Shown one piece after another: positions 16,012 through 24,350 of a stretch of 64,000 nt of DNA. The number at the start of each line of letters is the position of its first letter. The stretch's first letter is position 1. The notes beneath the pieces are model-generated. The model had not been told where the DNA came from. It did not search any database and was given only the letters and a program-made list of their open reading frames with translations. Source of the DNA: an uncultured Lachnospiraceae bacterium (GTDB lineage: Bacteria > Bacillota > Clostridia > Lachnospirales > Lachnospiraceae); assembly GCA_902779395.1 (NCBI GenBank), contig CACZBK010000006.1:62001-126000 (forward strand). The letters run 5' to 3'. The translations under genes and the position numbers were made by a program.

Positions 16012-17298
16012 TTATCCTCTCTCCTCATAAGTCCTTACGAAGCGGTCATTCTGTCCCGTCAGCTTAAACGAACCCTGTACCATATAATGCTTTGCTTCGG
16101 TCTTATTATGTGCGACCATAGATGATTTAGCGGATGATACCCTGATAAATGCAATGATCAGCGATAACACAGCTGCGCCTATCAGGAATACCGGATCGGA
16201 ACTCATGATAAATACAGCCGCAAGCTCTGTGATTATAAGTGAAATGATCAGTGTGATCATGAACATTTTGGATGCCTTGCCCTGATCCACAGGCATATCG
16301 CCCGTAACCTTACCGGTCTGTCCGTTAACGGCAAAGGTATACTGTCCGCCGTTCCAGCGTGTGGTGAGCATCCATACGGGAAGCATGCAGTAGCTTATAT
16401 TACCGTTACTGATATGGACATTGCAGGACTCGGTATTAACACTGTCATAATTCTTGACGGTTTCACGCACCGCCTGCTCTGTAGTATTGCGGATACGTTT
16501 ATCCACCCTCTCTTTTACATCATCCGGCGATTCATCATATTTGTTAGCCAGATATCCCGAAAAATATGCCGAATTGTAATTTGTTATCTTGGAATAATCA
16601 AAGGGTTCGATGGAATCCATGTATTCATCCTTCATCTCCTTTGCACCGTCTGCAGGTACTTTTTCGTAACGCATCTTGGCAGAACGGCTTACCGCATACT
16701 CTTCCACTTCTTTCCAGTTTTCGGTCTTCTCGGTCCCGTTATCGTTCACTTTCTTTGTGAAAGTCCTTTTTACTTTTGTTGCCTTATAAAAACCGTTCCC
16801 CTGTACATCACAGTCGAAAAGCCAGAAAGGAACATAGACACCCTGGATCTTTTCCATACGGTTGTTGCTGACAAATTCATCCGGTATAAGCTGCTTGCCG
16901 CTGTAGAATTCCTTCATCTTGTTCATTGCGGTATCTTTATTTACAGAGAACGGTATGATACCGTCCGGAAGGTTCATACCCTCAAACGTAGACTGGACTA
17001 TAGCAGGGTTGCCGCAATAAGGGCATTCCGTAGCTCCCACCTGGCCGTCACTTACCATCACGGCACCACAGGCTTTGCATTCCCACTCTGCCATTCCCTG
17101 GGCACCCGCATCCAGAGTCTGTCCCTGGACCTGTGACCAGTCCGTCTTCTCCTCTTTTTTCATGTCGTTTGCGGAAAACTGCGACATATCAAACTCGCTC
17201 TCGCAGTATACGCAGACCATCTTCTGTACATCCCCGCGGAATTCCAAAGGTCCCGTACAATTCGGGCACTGGTATTCCTGTAATTTATTTTCTGCCAT
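16012..17298 (-). CDS. Zinc-ribbon membrane protein (TFIIB-type ribbon annotation)
   Basis: 428 residues. Two N-terminal zinc ribbons, CPNC...CVYC (about 11-32) and CKAC...CPYC (about 74-96), precede a long soluble part and two transmembrane helices near 345-388. The pattern is that of conserved Firmicutes proteins usually labelled TFIIB-type zinc-ribbon protein, of unknown function; the ribbons look structural, not transcriptional. AAAGGAGG lies before the ATG. It is the first gene of a unit with the epimerase and pflA (5-bp gap and overlap). Confidence 0.75.
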   Translation of the reverse strand: MAENKLQEYQCPNCTGPLEFRGDVQKMVCVYCESEFDMSQFSANDMKKEEKTDWSQVQGQTLDAGAQGMAEWECKACGAVMVSDGQVGATECPYCGNPAIVQSTFEGMNLPDGIIPFSVNKDTAMNKMKEFYSGKQLIPDEFVSNNRMEKIQGVYVPFWLFDCDVQGNGFYKATKVKRTFTKKVNDNGTEKTENWKEVEEYAVSRSAKMRYEKVPADGAKEMKDEYMDSIEPFDYSKITNYNSAYFSGYLANKYDESPDDVKERVDKRIRNTTEQAVRETVKNYDSVNTESCNVHISNGNISYCMLPVWMLTTRWNGGQYTFAVNGQTGKVTGDMPVDQGKASKMFMITLIISLIITELAAVFIMSSDPVFLIGAAVLSLIIAFIRVSSAKSSMVAHNKTEAKHYMVQGSFKLTGQNDRFVRTYEERG

Positions 17299-17342
17299 GT
17301 TCCCCTCCTTTTGATCTTATATAAGATAAAATCACCTTGATT

Positions 17343-17372
17343 ATCATACCATAATTGCCCAAAAAGTGTAAA
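17343..17372 (-). promoter_or_regulatory. Promoter for the zinc-ribbon/epimerase/pflA unit
   Basis: TTTACA (17372-17367) and TATGAT (17348-17343) with an 18-bp spacer. It diverges from the promoter at 17383-17411. Confidence 0.65.
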
Positions 17373-17382
17373 CAAAAAACAT

Positions 17383-17411
17383 TTGCAAATTCGTCGTATA
17401 CGATATAGAAT
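17383..17411 (+). promoter_or_regulatory. Promoter for DUF4250-gpmI
   Basis: TTGCAA (17383-17388) and TAGAAT (17406-17411), 17-bp spacer, 51 bp before the DUF4250 start. Confidence 0.7.
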
Positions 17412-17461
17412 GTTAGCGTTAACGAACCGGTGATACAGTGAACAAAACATGGAGGTGCACT

Positions 17462-17638
17462 ATGCCGAAGGATCCGAACATGCTGTTAAGCTTTGTAAAC
17501 ACACAGCTGCGGGATAATTATGAAAATCTTGAAGACCTTGCAGCGGCGTACGGGACCGATCCCGGAGAGATAAGTGAGAAGCTTTCATCCATCGGCTATA
17601 CATATGACGAGGCACTCAAACGCTTCATCACCAAATAA
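17462..17638 (+). CDS. DUF4250 small protein
   Basis: 58 residues starting MPKDPNMLLSFVNTQLRD and ending in a YTYDEALKRF motif. This matches DUF4250, a small clostridial family with a helix-turn-helix-like layout and no known function. GGAGGTG lies 5 nt before the ATG at 17462, which rules out the earlier in-frame ATG at 17438. It is followed 17 bp later by gpmI and is probably cotranscribed. Confidence 0.88.
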   Translation: MPKDPNMLLSFVNTQLRDNYENLEDLAAAYGTDPGEISEKLSSIGYTYDEALKRFITK

Positions 17639-17655
17639 AATTAAGGAGAAAAAAA

Positions 17656-19248
17656 ATGAAACAAAGACCTGTTGTATTAATGGTACTCGACGGCTACGGA
17701 CTTTCCGACAATAAAGAAGCCAATTCCATAGCCATCGCCAATACTCCCGTAATGGATAAGCTCGAAGCCGAATGCCCCTTTGTCAAGGGTTATGCTTCCG
17801 GCCTTGCAGTCGGACTTCCCGACGGGCAGATGGGTAATTCCGAAGTAGGCCACATGAACATCGGTTCCGGCCGCATCATCTATCAGGACCTTACCCTTAT
17901 CACCAAATATATCGAGGATGGCGTATTCTTTAAGAACGAGGAACTGCTCCGTGCGATCGATAACTGCAAAAAGAACAATTCCGACCTGCATGTATGGGGT
18001 CTGTTATCCGACGGCGGTGTCCATAGCCACAATACACATCTCTATGCCATACTTGAGCTCTGTAAAAAGGAAGGTTTCGAGCGCGTTTATCTTCATCCTT
18101 TCTTTGACGGACGTGATACCCCTCCGGCATCCGGAAAGGATTATCTCCAGGAACTTGTAGATAAGACAAAAGAGATAGGTGTCGGAAAAGTAGCTTCTCT
18201 TTCCGGCCGCTATTATGCAATGGACCGTGATAACAACTGGGATCGTATCCAGAAAGCCTATGACAGCCTTGTACTTGGAGAGGGCGTAAAGGCTACCGAT
18301 CCCGTGGCTGCCATGCAGGCTTCATATGATGAAGGCGTGACTGACGAGTTTGTTCTGCCGACGGTTATCACCGATGAGGCAGGAATGCCCCTTTCACTGG
18401 TAAAGGCCAACGATTCCGTGATCTTCTTCAACTTCCGTCCGGACCGCGCAAGAGAGATCACAAAAGCTTTCTGCTTTACCGATGACGATATCGCTGCCCA
18501 GAGCGGAGATGCTTCCGATACAAAATGCATCAAGTTCTTAAAGCGCGCAAACGGCTTCATGCCCCTTACCTATGTATGCTTTAAGGATTATGATGAAACC
18601 ATCCCCAACAAATATGTCGCATTTAAGAAAGAAGAGATCGTTAATACCTTCGGTGAATACCTTGCAAACAACGGTCTTAAGCAGCTGCGTATCGCGGAAA
18701 CCGAAAAATATGCCCATGTAACCTTCTTCTTTAACGGCGGTATCGAGGAGCCCAACAAGGATGAAGACCGTATTCTTGTCAATTCCCCTGCTGTGGCAAC
18801 TTATGACTTAAAGCCCGAGATGAGCGCTCCCGAAGTAAGTGAAAAACTGGATGAGCAGATCACCTCCGGAAAATACGATGTGATCATCATAAACTTCGCT
18901 AACCCCGACATGGTAGGACACACCGGCGTTCTGGATGCTGCTGTAAAAGCCGTGGAACGTATCGATCAGTGTGTAGGCGCTGCAGTGGAAGCTGTAAAGA
19001 AGATGGACGGCGTACTCTTCATATGCGCGGATCACGGAAACTGTGAACAGATGATAAATTACGAAACTGGTGAACCTCACACGGCTCATACAACCAACCC
19101 CGTGCCTTTCATCCTTTACAATTACGATCCCGCTTATACGCTTCGTGAAGGCGGACGTCTCTGCGACATAGCTCCCACCCTGCTTCAGATCATGGATCTG
19201 CCCCAGCCCAAGGAGATGACAGGAGAATCATTACTTATAAAGAAATAA
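17656..19248 (+). CDS. gpmI: Cofactor-independent phosphoglycerate mutase
   Basis: Interconverts 3- and 2-phosphoglycerate in glycolysis, using two Mn2+ ions. The alkaline-phosphatase-type core is intact: Asp12 in LDGYG, the phosphorylated Ser62 in MGNSEVGHMNIG, and downstream metal ligands in DMVGHTG, CADHGNCE and HTAHTTNPVP. The length of 530 residues is typical (about 510). AAGGAG precedes the ATG. A strong terminator follows. Confidence 0.97.
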   Translation: MKQRPVVLMVLDGYGLSDNKEANSIAIANTPVMDKLEAECPFVKGYASGLAVGLPDGQMGNSEVGHMNIGSGRIIYQDLTLITKYIEDGVFFKNEELLRAIDNCKKNNSDLHVWGLLSDGGVHSHNTHLYAILELCKKEGFERVYLHPFFDGRDTPPASGKDYLQELVDKTKEIGVGKVASLSGRYYAMDRDNNWDRIQKAYDSLVLGEGVKATDPVAAMQASYDEGVTDEFVLPTVITDEAGMPLSLVKANDSVIFFNFRPDRAREITKAFCFTDDDIAAQSGDASDTKCIKFLKRANGFMPLTYVCFKDYDETIPNKYVAFKKEEIVNTFGEYLANNGLKQLRIAETEKYAHVTFFFNGGIEEPNKDEDRILVNSPAVATYDLKPEMSAPEVSEKLDEQITSGKYDVIIINFANPDMVGHTGVLDAAVKAVERIDQCVGAAVEAVKKMDGVLFICADHGNCEQMINYETGEPHTAHTTNPVPFILYNYDPAYTLREGGRLCDIAPTLLQIMDLPQPKEMTGESLLIKK

Positions 19249-19274
19249 ATAAGGGACCCTGTCCCTGTAAAAAA

Positions 19275-19308
19275 GGTGCCTGATCACTAATATCAGGCAC
19301 CTTTTTTT
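19275..19308 (+). terminator. Terminator after gpmI
   Basis: Perfect 10-bp stem GGTGCCTGAT / ATCAGGCACC with a 7-nt loop, followed by TTTTTTT. Just upstream (19252-19266) is a small palindrome AGGGAC-CCT-GTCCCT that recalls the repeat core in the trp operon. Confidence 0.93.
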
Positions 19309-19332
19309 GTATGCAGACTATCTGCCGTACAA

Positions 19333-19364
19333 AGTAAAAATGACAGTGATTAAACTGTCATTTT
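19333..19364 (-). terminator. Probable terminator after rsuA
   Basis: AAAATGACAG / CTGTCATTTT, a perfect 10-bp stem with an 8-nt loop; read on the minus strand it ends in TTTTTAC. It lies about 120 bp downstream of rsuA. The rest of 19309-19481 is AT-rich and holds no gene I can see. Confidence 0.55.
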
Positions 19365-19481
19365 CAGAGAAGGTATTTCTTTCTAATGGGGTTATAGCAA
19401 AAAACTATAAAATGTATTGGGGGTTACATGTTGCATTATATCAAATATAAGGATTTAGTCTATTCTCAAAAATCACAAATT

Positions 19482-20198
19482 TTACAATAGATTTGACCTT
19501 TTTTTGTGTAAAAGTTGCAATTCTTCTTCGCTAAGTTCTCTGTACTCCCCTTCAGACAGGCTTCCGTCAAGCTCAAGAGCGCCTACCGACAGGCGTTTCA
19601 AGTATATTACCTCCTTGCCGCGGGCAAGGAGCATTCTCTTTATCTGGTGATATTTTCCCTCGTTTATAGTGATGACGGCCTTACAAACATCATCCAGGTC
19701 TATCTCTAAAACCGCCGGTTTAAACGCCGTACCATCCGATAATACAAGTCCCTCTCCGAAAGCTTTTACATCATCTTCATCCATCGGCTTATCCGTACAG
19801 AGAAGATATCGTTTGTCTACATGATGCGAAGGTGCCATAAGTTCATGACACAGAGCACCGTCATCGGTTATAAGCAGCAGACCTACGGTATCCTTATCAA
19901 GCCTCCCCACAGGAAACAGCTTTTTCCTTATCTTTTCCGGAAAAAGATCCAGTACGGTCTCCTGCTTATCATCCTCTGTTGCAGTGATAAGCCCTCCGGG
20001 CTTATTCAGCATAAAATAAAAATGATCCCGATACGTAACGGGATCACCGTTACATTCAACCGTATCGTGATCATTTACAGCCATAGAAGGATCGGACGCT
20101 TTATTTCCGTTTACCCTTACCAGTCCTTTTCTTATCAGCTGCTTCACCTGAGAGCGGCTTCCCACACATGCATCCGCAAGATACTTATCAAGCCTCAT
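19482..20198 (-). CDS. rsuA: 16S rRNA pseudouridine synthase (RsuA family)
   Basis: 238 residues: an S4 RNA-binding domain (1-60) and a pseudouridine synthase domain whose GRLDKDTVG motif carries the catalytic Asp101. The KYHQIKRML motif near the C-terminus is typical of RsuA/RluB/RluE/RluF. RsuA modifies U516 of 16S rRNA; the exact site here is inferred from family resemblance. The start ATG immediately follows the ftsH stop codon, so the two genes are likely one unit. Confidence 0.88.
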   Translation of the reverse strand: MRLDKYLADACVGSRSQVKQLIRKGLVRVNGNKASDPSMAVNDHDTVECNGDPVTYRDHFYFMLNKPGGLITATEDDKQETVLDLFPEKIRKKLFPVGRLDKDTVGLLLITDDGALCHELMAPSHHVDKRYLLCTDKPMDEDDVKAFGEGLVLSDGTAFKPAVLEIDLDDVCKAVITINEGKYHQIKRMLLARGKEVIYLKRLSVGALELDGSLSEGEYRELSEEELQLLHKKRSNLL

Positions 20199-22007
20199 TT
20201 AAGCCTCCTTAAAGAGCGCCTCGAATTCCTCCCTGTTTATACGTTCCTTCTCTATAAGAAGCGCTGCACAGGAATGGAGTATATTCATATTCTCTTCAAG
20301 TATGCGTCTGGCTTCGGTATAGCATTCATCAACTATACGCTTGACTTCGGCATCTATCTCAGCAGCCTTTTTCTCGCTGGTCGTCTTGGCATGGGCAAGA
20401 TCCCTGCCTATGAAGACCTCATTATCATCATCCTCATAACATATAGGTCCAAGCGATGACATACCAAAGCGGGTTACCATGCTGCGGGCTATCTTTGTAA
20501 CCTTCTTGATATCCGCCGAGGCACCGGTGGATACATCTTTAAAGATGATCTCCTCAGCTATACGTCCGCCTAAGGATACCATAAGCTGCTGGCGGAGCTG
20601 CTCCTTCGTCTGATGCATATCGTCATTATCAGGTACAGGCATCATATATCCCGCTGCACCTTCACCGGTAGGGATCACGGATACGGTATATACGGCACCG
20701 GTCAGCGGCAGGAGATGCATAAGGATCGCATGTCCCGACTCATGATAAGCCGTGATCTTTTTATCCCTCTCCGTGATAACGTGACTGCGCTTTTCAGTTC
20801 CTATACCTACCTTTATAAAGCTCTTTTTTACATCCTCATCATTTAAGAAGGCTCTGTTCTCCCTTGCAGCTTTTATCGCAGCCTCATTAAGAAGATTCTC
20901 AAGATCGGCACCGGAAAAACCTGAGGTGCTCCTTGCAACCTGCTTAAGGTCTATATCATCTCCTATGGGCTTGTTCTTCGCATGAACCTTAAGTATCTCC
21001 TCACGTCCCTGCACATCAGGCAGGCTGACGGTGATCTTACGGTCAAAACGTCCCGGACGCAGGATGGCCGGATCAAGGATATCAACACGGTTTGTAGCCG
21101 CCATGACTATAATGCCCTCATTAGCTTCAAAACCGTCCATCTCAACAAGCAGCTGGTTCAGCGTCTGCTCACGCTCATCATGGCCGCCACCCATTCCGGC
21201 TCCACGCCTGCGCGCTACCGCATCTATTTCATCAATGAACACTATACAGGGTGCATTTTTCTTCGCATCGGCAAACAGATCCCTTACACGGCTGGCACCC
21301 ACACCAACAAACATCTCAACGAAATCGGATCCCGATATGGAAAAGAACGGTACCTTTGCTTCACCTGCGATAGCCTTGGCAAGAAGCGTCTTACCTGTAC
21401 CCGGACGCCCTTCCAAAAGAATTCCCTTTGGTATCCTTGCTCCCAGAGCCGTATATTTTCCCGGATCCTTTAAGAAATCCACAACCTCATCGAGGTCATC
21501 TTTCTCTTCTTTCAGCCCCGCTACATCTTCAAAAGTAACCTTTGATTCCGTTACCATCTGGGCACGGCTCCTGCCGAAGTTCATCATCCTTGCATTTGCT
21601 CCGCCACCGCCGGCATTCTGACTGCTCATCATGTTACTGAAGAAGAATACAAAGATTATCAGAACGATAAGGCTTGGAAGAACATACATCACAAACCAGT
21701 TATCCTCCGGTACATCTTCTATCTTTACGTTGATACCCTTGCTGCGTGCCTCCTTTTCTATCTCCCGGACGTCCGTAGCATTAAAGCTGCGCGTAACATA
21801 GTCACTGGTGAGAACATATACCGTACCGGTAGGAACTTCTTTGTTCTGCTCAATGGTAAGACTTATCACTTTGCCTTCATTAACAGATCTTACATAGTCA
21901 TCATAGGTATAATTACTCCCTCTCTTGGTAGAGAAACTGATCCATATGGCACCTGCCAGCAAAATAATGATAAACAAGAAAATCAAACTATAACCAGATC
22001 TTTTCAT
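20199..22007 (-). CDS. ftsH: ATP-dependent zinc metalloprotease FtsH
   Basis: Membrane AAA+ protease of 602 residues that degrades misfolded membrane proteins and short-lived regulators. Order: TM (8-24), short outer domain, TM (104-124), AAA module with Walker A GRPGTGKT (200-207), Walker B VFIDEID (256-262), arginine finger region RPGRFDR, then the M41 protease with the zinc motif HESGH (422-426). The Walker A normally reads GPPGTGKT, and the Pro-to-Arg change at 201 is odd but leaves the catalytic GTGKT. The start at 22007 is at the usual distance before TM1; the frame is open for 29 more codons. Confidence 0.95.
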   Translation of the reverse strand: MKRSGYSLIFLFIIILLAGAIWISFSTKRGSNYTYDDYVRSVNEGKVISLTIEQNKEVPTGTVYVLTSDYVTRSFNATDVREIEKEARSKGINVKIEDVPEDNWFVMYVLPSLIVLIIFVFFFSNMMSSQNAGGGGANARMMNFGRSRAQMVTESKVTFEDVAGLKEEKDDLDEVVDFLKDPGKYTALGARIPKGILLEGRPGTGKTLLAKAIAGEAKVPFFSISGSDFVEMFVGVGASRVRDLFADAKKNAPCIVFIDEIDAVARRRGAGMGGGHDEREQTLNQLLVEMDGFEANEGIIVMAATNRVDILDPAILRPGRFDRKITVSLPDVQGREEILKVHAKNKPIGDDIDLKQVARSTSGFSGADLENLLNEAAIKAARENRAFLNDEDVKKSFIKVGIGTEKRSHVITERDKKITAYHESGHAILMHLLPLTGAVYTVSVIPTGEGAAGYMMPVPDNDDMHQTKEQLRQQLMVSLGGRIAEEIIFKDVSTGASADIKKVTKIARSMVTRFGMSSLGPICYEDDDNEVFIGRDLAHAKTTSEKKAAEIDAEVKRIVDECYTEARRILEENMNILHSCAALLIEKERINREEFEALFKEA

Positions 22008-22169
22008 TATCCTGTATATACTCCTGAAAATGCTTATAATACCGACAAAAACATTGCCTATTATATACGTAATTGATATTTTTCGCAAGTGCAAAAGGAT
22101 TCACCGGACATGTGCAGGGCAATTCTTATATATAGATTTTATTATCTGTTTTCATACTATATGCTGTGG

Positions 22170-22199
22170 TTGACAGTACAAGTTTAAACGGTTTATTAT
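22170..22199 (+). promoter_or_regulatory. Promoter for divIC-tilS
   Basis: TTGACA (22170-22175) and TATTAT (22194-22199), 18-bp spacer, 31 bp before the TTG start of divIC. Confidence 0.75.
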
Positions 22200-22230
22200 A
22201 TCTGTATATTATGTAAACGGAGGGTATTCT

Positions 22231-22557
22231 TTGGCTTCATCCCGCAAAAAAAAGAATGATGTCGCTTTCCGGCGTGAAAAAAAAGGCGGACGACTGGGAA
22301 TACTGATGGCCCTTTTTATTTTCGGTACCTTCGTTTCCATGTTCAGCTATAACAGTTATACCCTTGAAAAACAGCAAAAACAGCTTGACCGCGAGATGGC
22401 TCTGCTCGAAGAGAAGCTGAACTCCGAAAAAGAACGCGAGATTTATCTGGCGGAATTCGAGACCTATACCCACACAAAAAAATATGCGGAACAGGTTGCC
22501 AAAGAAAAGCTGGGCTATGTTTACAAAGGCGAGATAATCTTTAAGAAGGATAAATGA
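22231..22557 (+). CDS. divIC: Septum formation initiator, DivIC/FtsB family
   Basis: 108 residues: a lysine-rich cytoplasmic start, one TM helix (about 23-41) and an extracellular coiled coil (LEKQQKQLDREMALLEEKL), ending with the family motif AKEKLGYVYKGEIIF. DivIC pairs with FtsL in the division complex and supports septal peptidoglycan synthesis. Start codon is TTG at 22231 with GGAGGG 8 nt upstream. It overlaps tilS by ATGA; the divIC-tilS order is well known in Firmicutes. Confidence 0.92.
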   Translation: MASSRKKKNDVAFRREKKGGRLGILMALFIFGTFVSMFSYNSYTLEKQQKQLDREMALLEEKLNSEKEREIYLAEFETYTHTKKYAEQVAKEKLGYVYKGEIIFKKDK

Positions 22558-23561
22558 TAATGGATCTGAAGGATAGAGTCCAAAGATTCATCGATGAGCA
22601 GGGGCTTATCGGAGCGGACGATACCGTTTTATGCGGGGTGTCCGGCGGTGCCGATTCCCTCTGCTTATTTATTTTACTGCATGAATTATACAAAGACAGC
22701 AGTGTTTCTCTTCATGTGATGCATATCCACCACCATTTAAGGGAAAGCGCCGATGCCGACGCGGATTTTGTCCGCTGTATGTGCAATGATCTGTCAGTAC
22801 CGTTCAGCCTTAAAGATGTGGATGTCGAAAGCTTTGCCCGTGAGATCCGCGGCTCAACCGAGGAAGCTGCCAGGATACTGCGTTACAGGGCTTTCGAGGA
22901 TAAACTAAAGGAGCTCGAGAGCAGGCCTTCAAAACGCTGCCTTGCCGTTGCACACAATATGAATGATGACGCAGAGACAGTTCTGCACAATCTTTTCCGC
23001 GGAAGCGGCCTTAAAGGTTTAGGCGGGATACGTCCGATGCAGGATAAGGGGGAATACAGGCTTATACGCCCGCTGCTTGATATCCCCCGCAACGATATCG
23101 AAGAATTTCTCAGAAATAAGGGCATTGCATGGTGTACGGATGAGACAAATCTGGGTGATGATTATGCAAGAAACCGCATCAGACACAATCTTCTGCCACT
23201 GGCTGTCTCACAGATAAACGAAGGTGCTGTTTTGCATATCCATAAGGCAGCTTCCACCCTCTCATCGGCTGAAGACTACATCTCCATTCAGCTCGATGAA
23301 GCTTTCCGCTCCTGTATCGAAGATTGCGCCGACGGGATAAGAATAAACAGGGCTGCTTTTTCAGACCTGCATCCTTACCTTAAGAAACGTCTGGCCCTTA
23401 AATGTCTGGAATATGTCAGCGGCTATGCAAAAGACATCACCGGAACACATGTAGAACTGCTGTGCGGTCTGTTTTCCCTTCCTGCAGGCAAGATGCTGGA
23501 TATGCCCCATAAACTGCATGCGCTGCGGTATAAAGAGTATGTGGAACTGGTCAGGAAGTGA
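22554..23561 (+). CDS. tilS: tRNA(Ile)-lysidine synthase, short form
   Basis: TilS converts C34 of tRNA-Ile(CAU) to lysidine so that it reads AUA. The N-terminal ATP-pyrophosphatase domain is clear: SGGADS at 30-35, then HIHHHLRESADADADF and VAHNMNDDAETVLHNLFRGSG. At 335 residues it is much shorter than the usual 430-470 and appears to lack the C-terminal TilS_C domain, as in some short bacterial forms. In Firmicutes the order is usually tilS-hpt-ftsH; here hpt is absent and ftsH is on the other strand. It ends with an 11-bp tail-to-tail overlap with rqcP. Confidence 0.93.
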   Translation: MIMDLKDRVQRFIDEQGLIGADDTVLCGVSGGADSLCLFILLHELYKDSSVSLHVMHIHHHLRESADADADFVRCMCNDLSVPFSLKDVDVESFAREIRGSTEEAARILRYRAFEDKLKELESRPSKRCLAVAHNMNDDAETVLHNLFRGSGLKGLGGIRPMQDKGEYRLIRPLLDIPRNDIEEFLRNKGIAWCTDETNLGDDYARNRIRHNLLPLAVSQINEGAVLHIHKAASTLSSAEDYISIQLDEAFRSCIEDCADGIRINRAAFSDLHPYLKKRLALKCLEYVSGYAKDITGTHVELLCGLFSLPAGKMLDMPHKLHALRYKEYVELVRK

Positions 23562-23796
23562 TATATTCGAACATATTATCCGCATCTTCCTTGCGGATAC
23601 TCTCCTGAATACTTAAAACCTTTACCTTTGTCTCCCTGTTTCCGAAGGCTATGCATATCACATCTCCTTCTTTTACCTCAGCAGAGGCTCTGGCCACTTT
23701 GTCATTTATCATAACACGGCCTGCATCGCAGGCCTCGTTAGCCACCGTACGCCGTTTGATAAGTCTAGATACTTTCAGATATTTGTCCAGTCTCAT
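23551..23796 (-). CDS. rqcP: S4-domain ribosome quality control protein RqcP (YabO/HslR type)
   Basis: 81 residues, essentially one S4 RNA-binding domain: MRLDKYLKVSRLIKRRTVANEAC, then GRVMINDKVARASAEVKEGD. RqcP works with RqcH to add poly-alanine tails on stalled 50S subunits. The start at 23796 is chosen because GGAG lies 6 nt upstream and the family starts MRLDKYL; the frame upstream runs through the HU terminator. Located just after the HU gene, the hup-rqcP order known from many Firmicutes. Confidence 0.92.
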   Translation of the reverse strand: MRLDKYLKVSRLIKRRTVANEACDAGRVMINDKVARASAEVKEGDVICIAFGNRETKVKVLSIQESIRKEDADNMFEYITS

Positions 23797-23821
23797 AATG
23801 ATCTCCGTAGACTCTGTGCAT

Positions 23822-23852
23822 AAAAACAGGGTGCACCAAACGCGCACCCTGC
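23822..23852 (-). terminator. Terminator after hup
   Basis: On the minus strand GCAGGGTGC / GCACCCTG arms form a stem with a GC-rich loop, followed by TTTTTAT. It lies between HU and rqcP and may let only part of the transcripts read into rqcP. Confidence 0.82.
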
Positions 23853-23875
23853 ATAAAAAGCGTTACTATTATCTA

Positions 23876-24148
23876 TCAGCCGATAGCATCCTTGAATGCC
23901 TTGCCTGCCTTGAACTTGGGTGCCTTGGAAGCAGCGATCTTCATGGTAGCGCCGGTCTGGGGATTACGTCCGGTACGTGCGCTTCTCTTGGTAACTTCGA
24001 AAGTACCGAAGCCAACAAGCTGAACCTTGCCGCCCTTCTTAAGCTCCTTGGTAACAGTCTCAGTGAATGCTCCTAATACTGCATCTGCATCCTTCTTTGA
24101 AATGCCGGCCTTCTCTGCGATGGCTGCTACTAATTCTGTCTTGTTCAT
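23876..24148 (-). CDS. hup: DNA-binding protein HU
   Basis: 90 residues of the HU/IHF family: [21 protein letters not shown] helices, [11 protein letters not shown], then the DNA-binding arm [13 protein letters not shown] with the intercalating proline, ending [16 protein letters not shown] bends and compacts DNA. AGGAGG is 9 nt before the ATG and a near-perfect promoter lies upstream, in line with high expression. Confidence 0.97.
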   Translation of the reverse strand: MNKTELVAAIAEKAGISKKDADAVLGAFTETVTKELKKGGKVQLVGFGTFEVTKRSARTGRNPQTGATMKIAASKAPKFKAGKAFKDAIG

Positions 24149-24208
24149 TTTACTAAATCCTCCTACAAATGTGTTTATATGTATCCTTCCTCAAAAGGTA
24201 CGTATTCC

Positions 24209-24237
24209 TTTATATTAGTTTTTACCCTATTTGTCAA
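24209..24237 (-). promoter_or_regulatory. hup promoter
   Basis: TTGACA (24237-24232) and TATAAA (24214-24209), 17-bp spacer. The remaining intergenic DNA to 24350 is AT-rich with no further feature. Confidence 0.85.
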
Positions 24238-24350
24238 TACTTTGCTACAACATAATGTGATTTTACGGGCTTTTTTCGCAAGCTATGGTGGTTTTATACT
24301 GTATTTACGGGGATTTTTGTTAAGTTTGCATATTGAAATCCCCGAATTCA

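Noticed and set aside
19252-19266. AGGGACCCTGTCCCT after gpmI as a full copy of the trp-operon repeat
   Set aside because: Only 6-bp arms match the core; too short to call, noted with the terminator entry.
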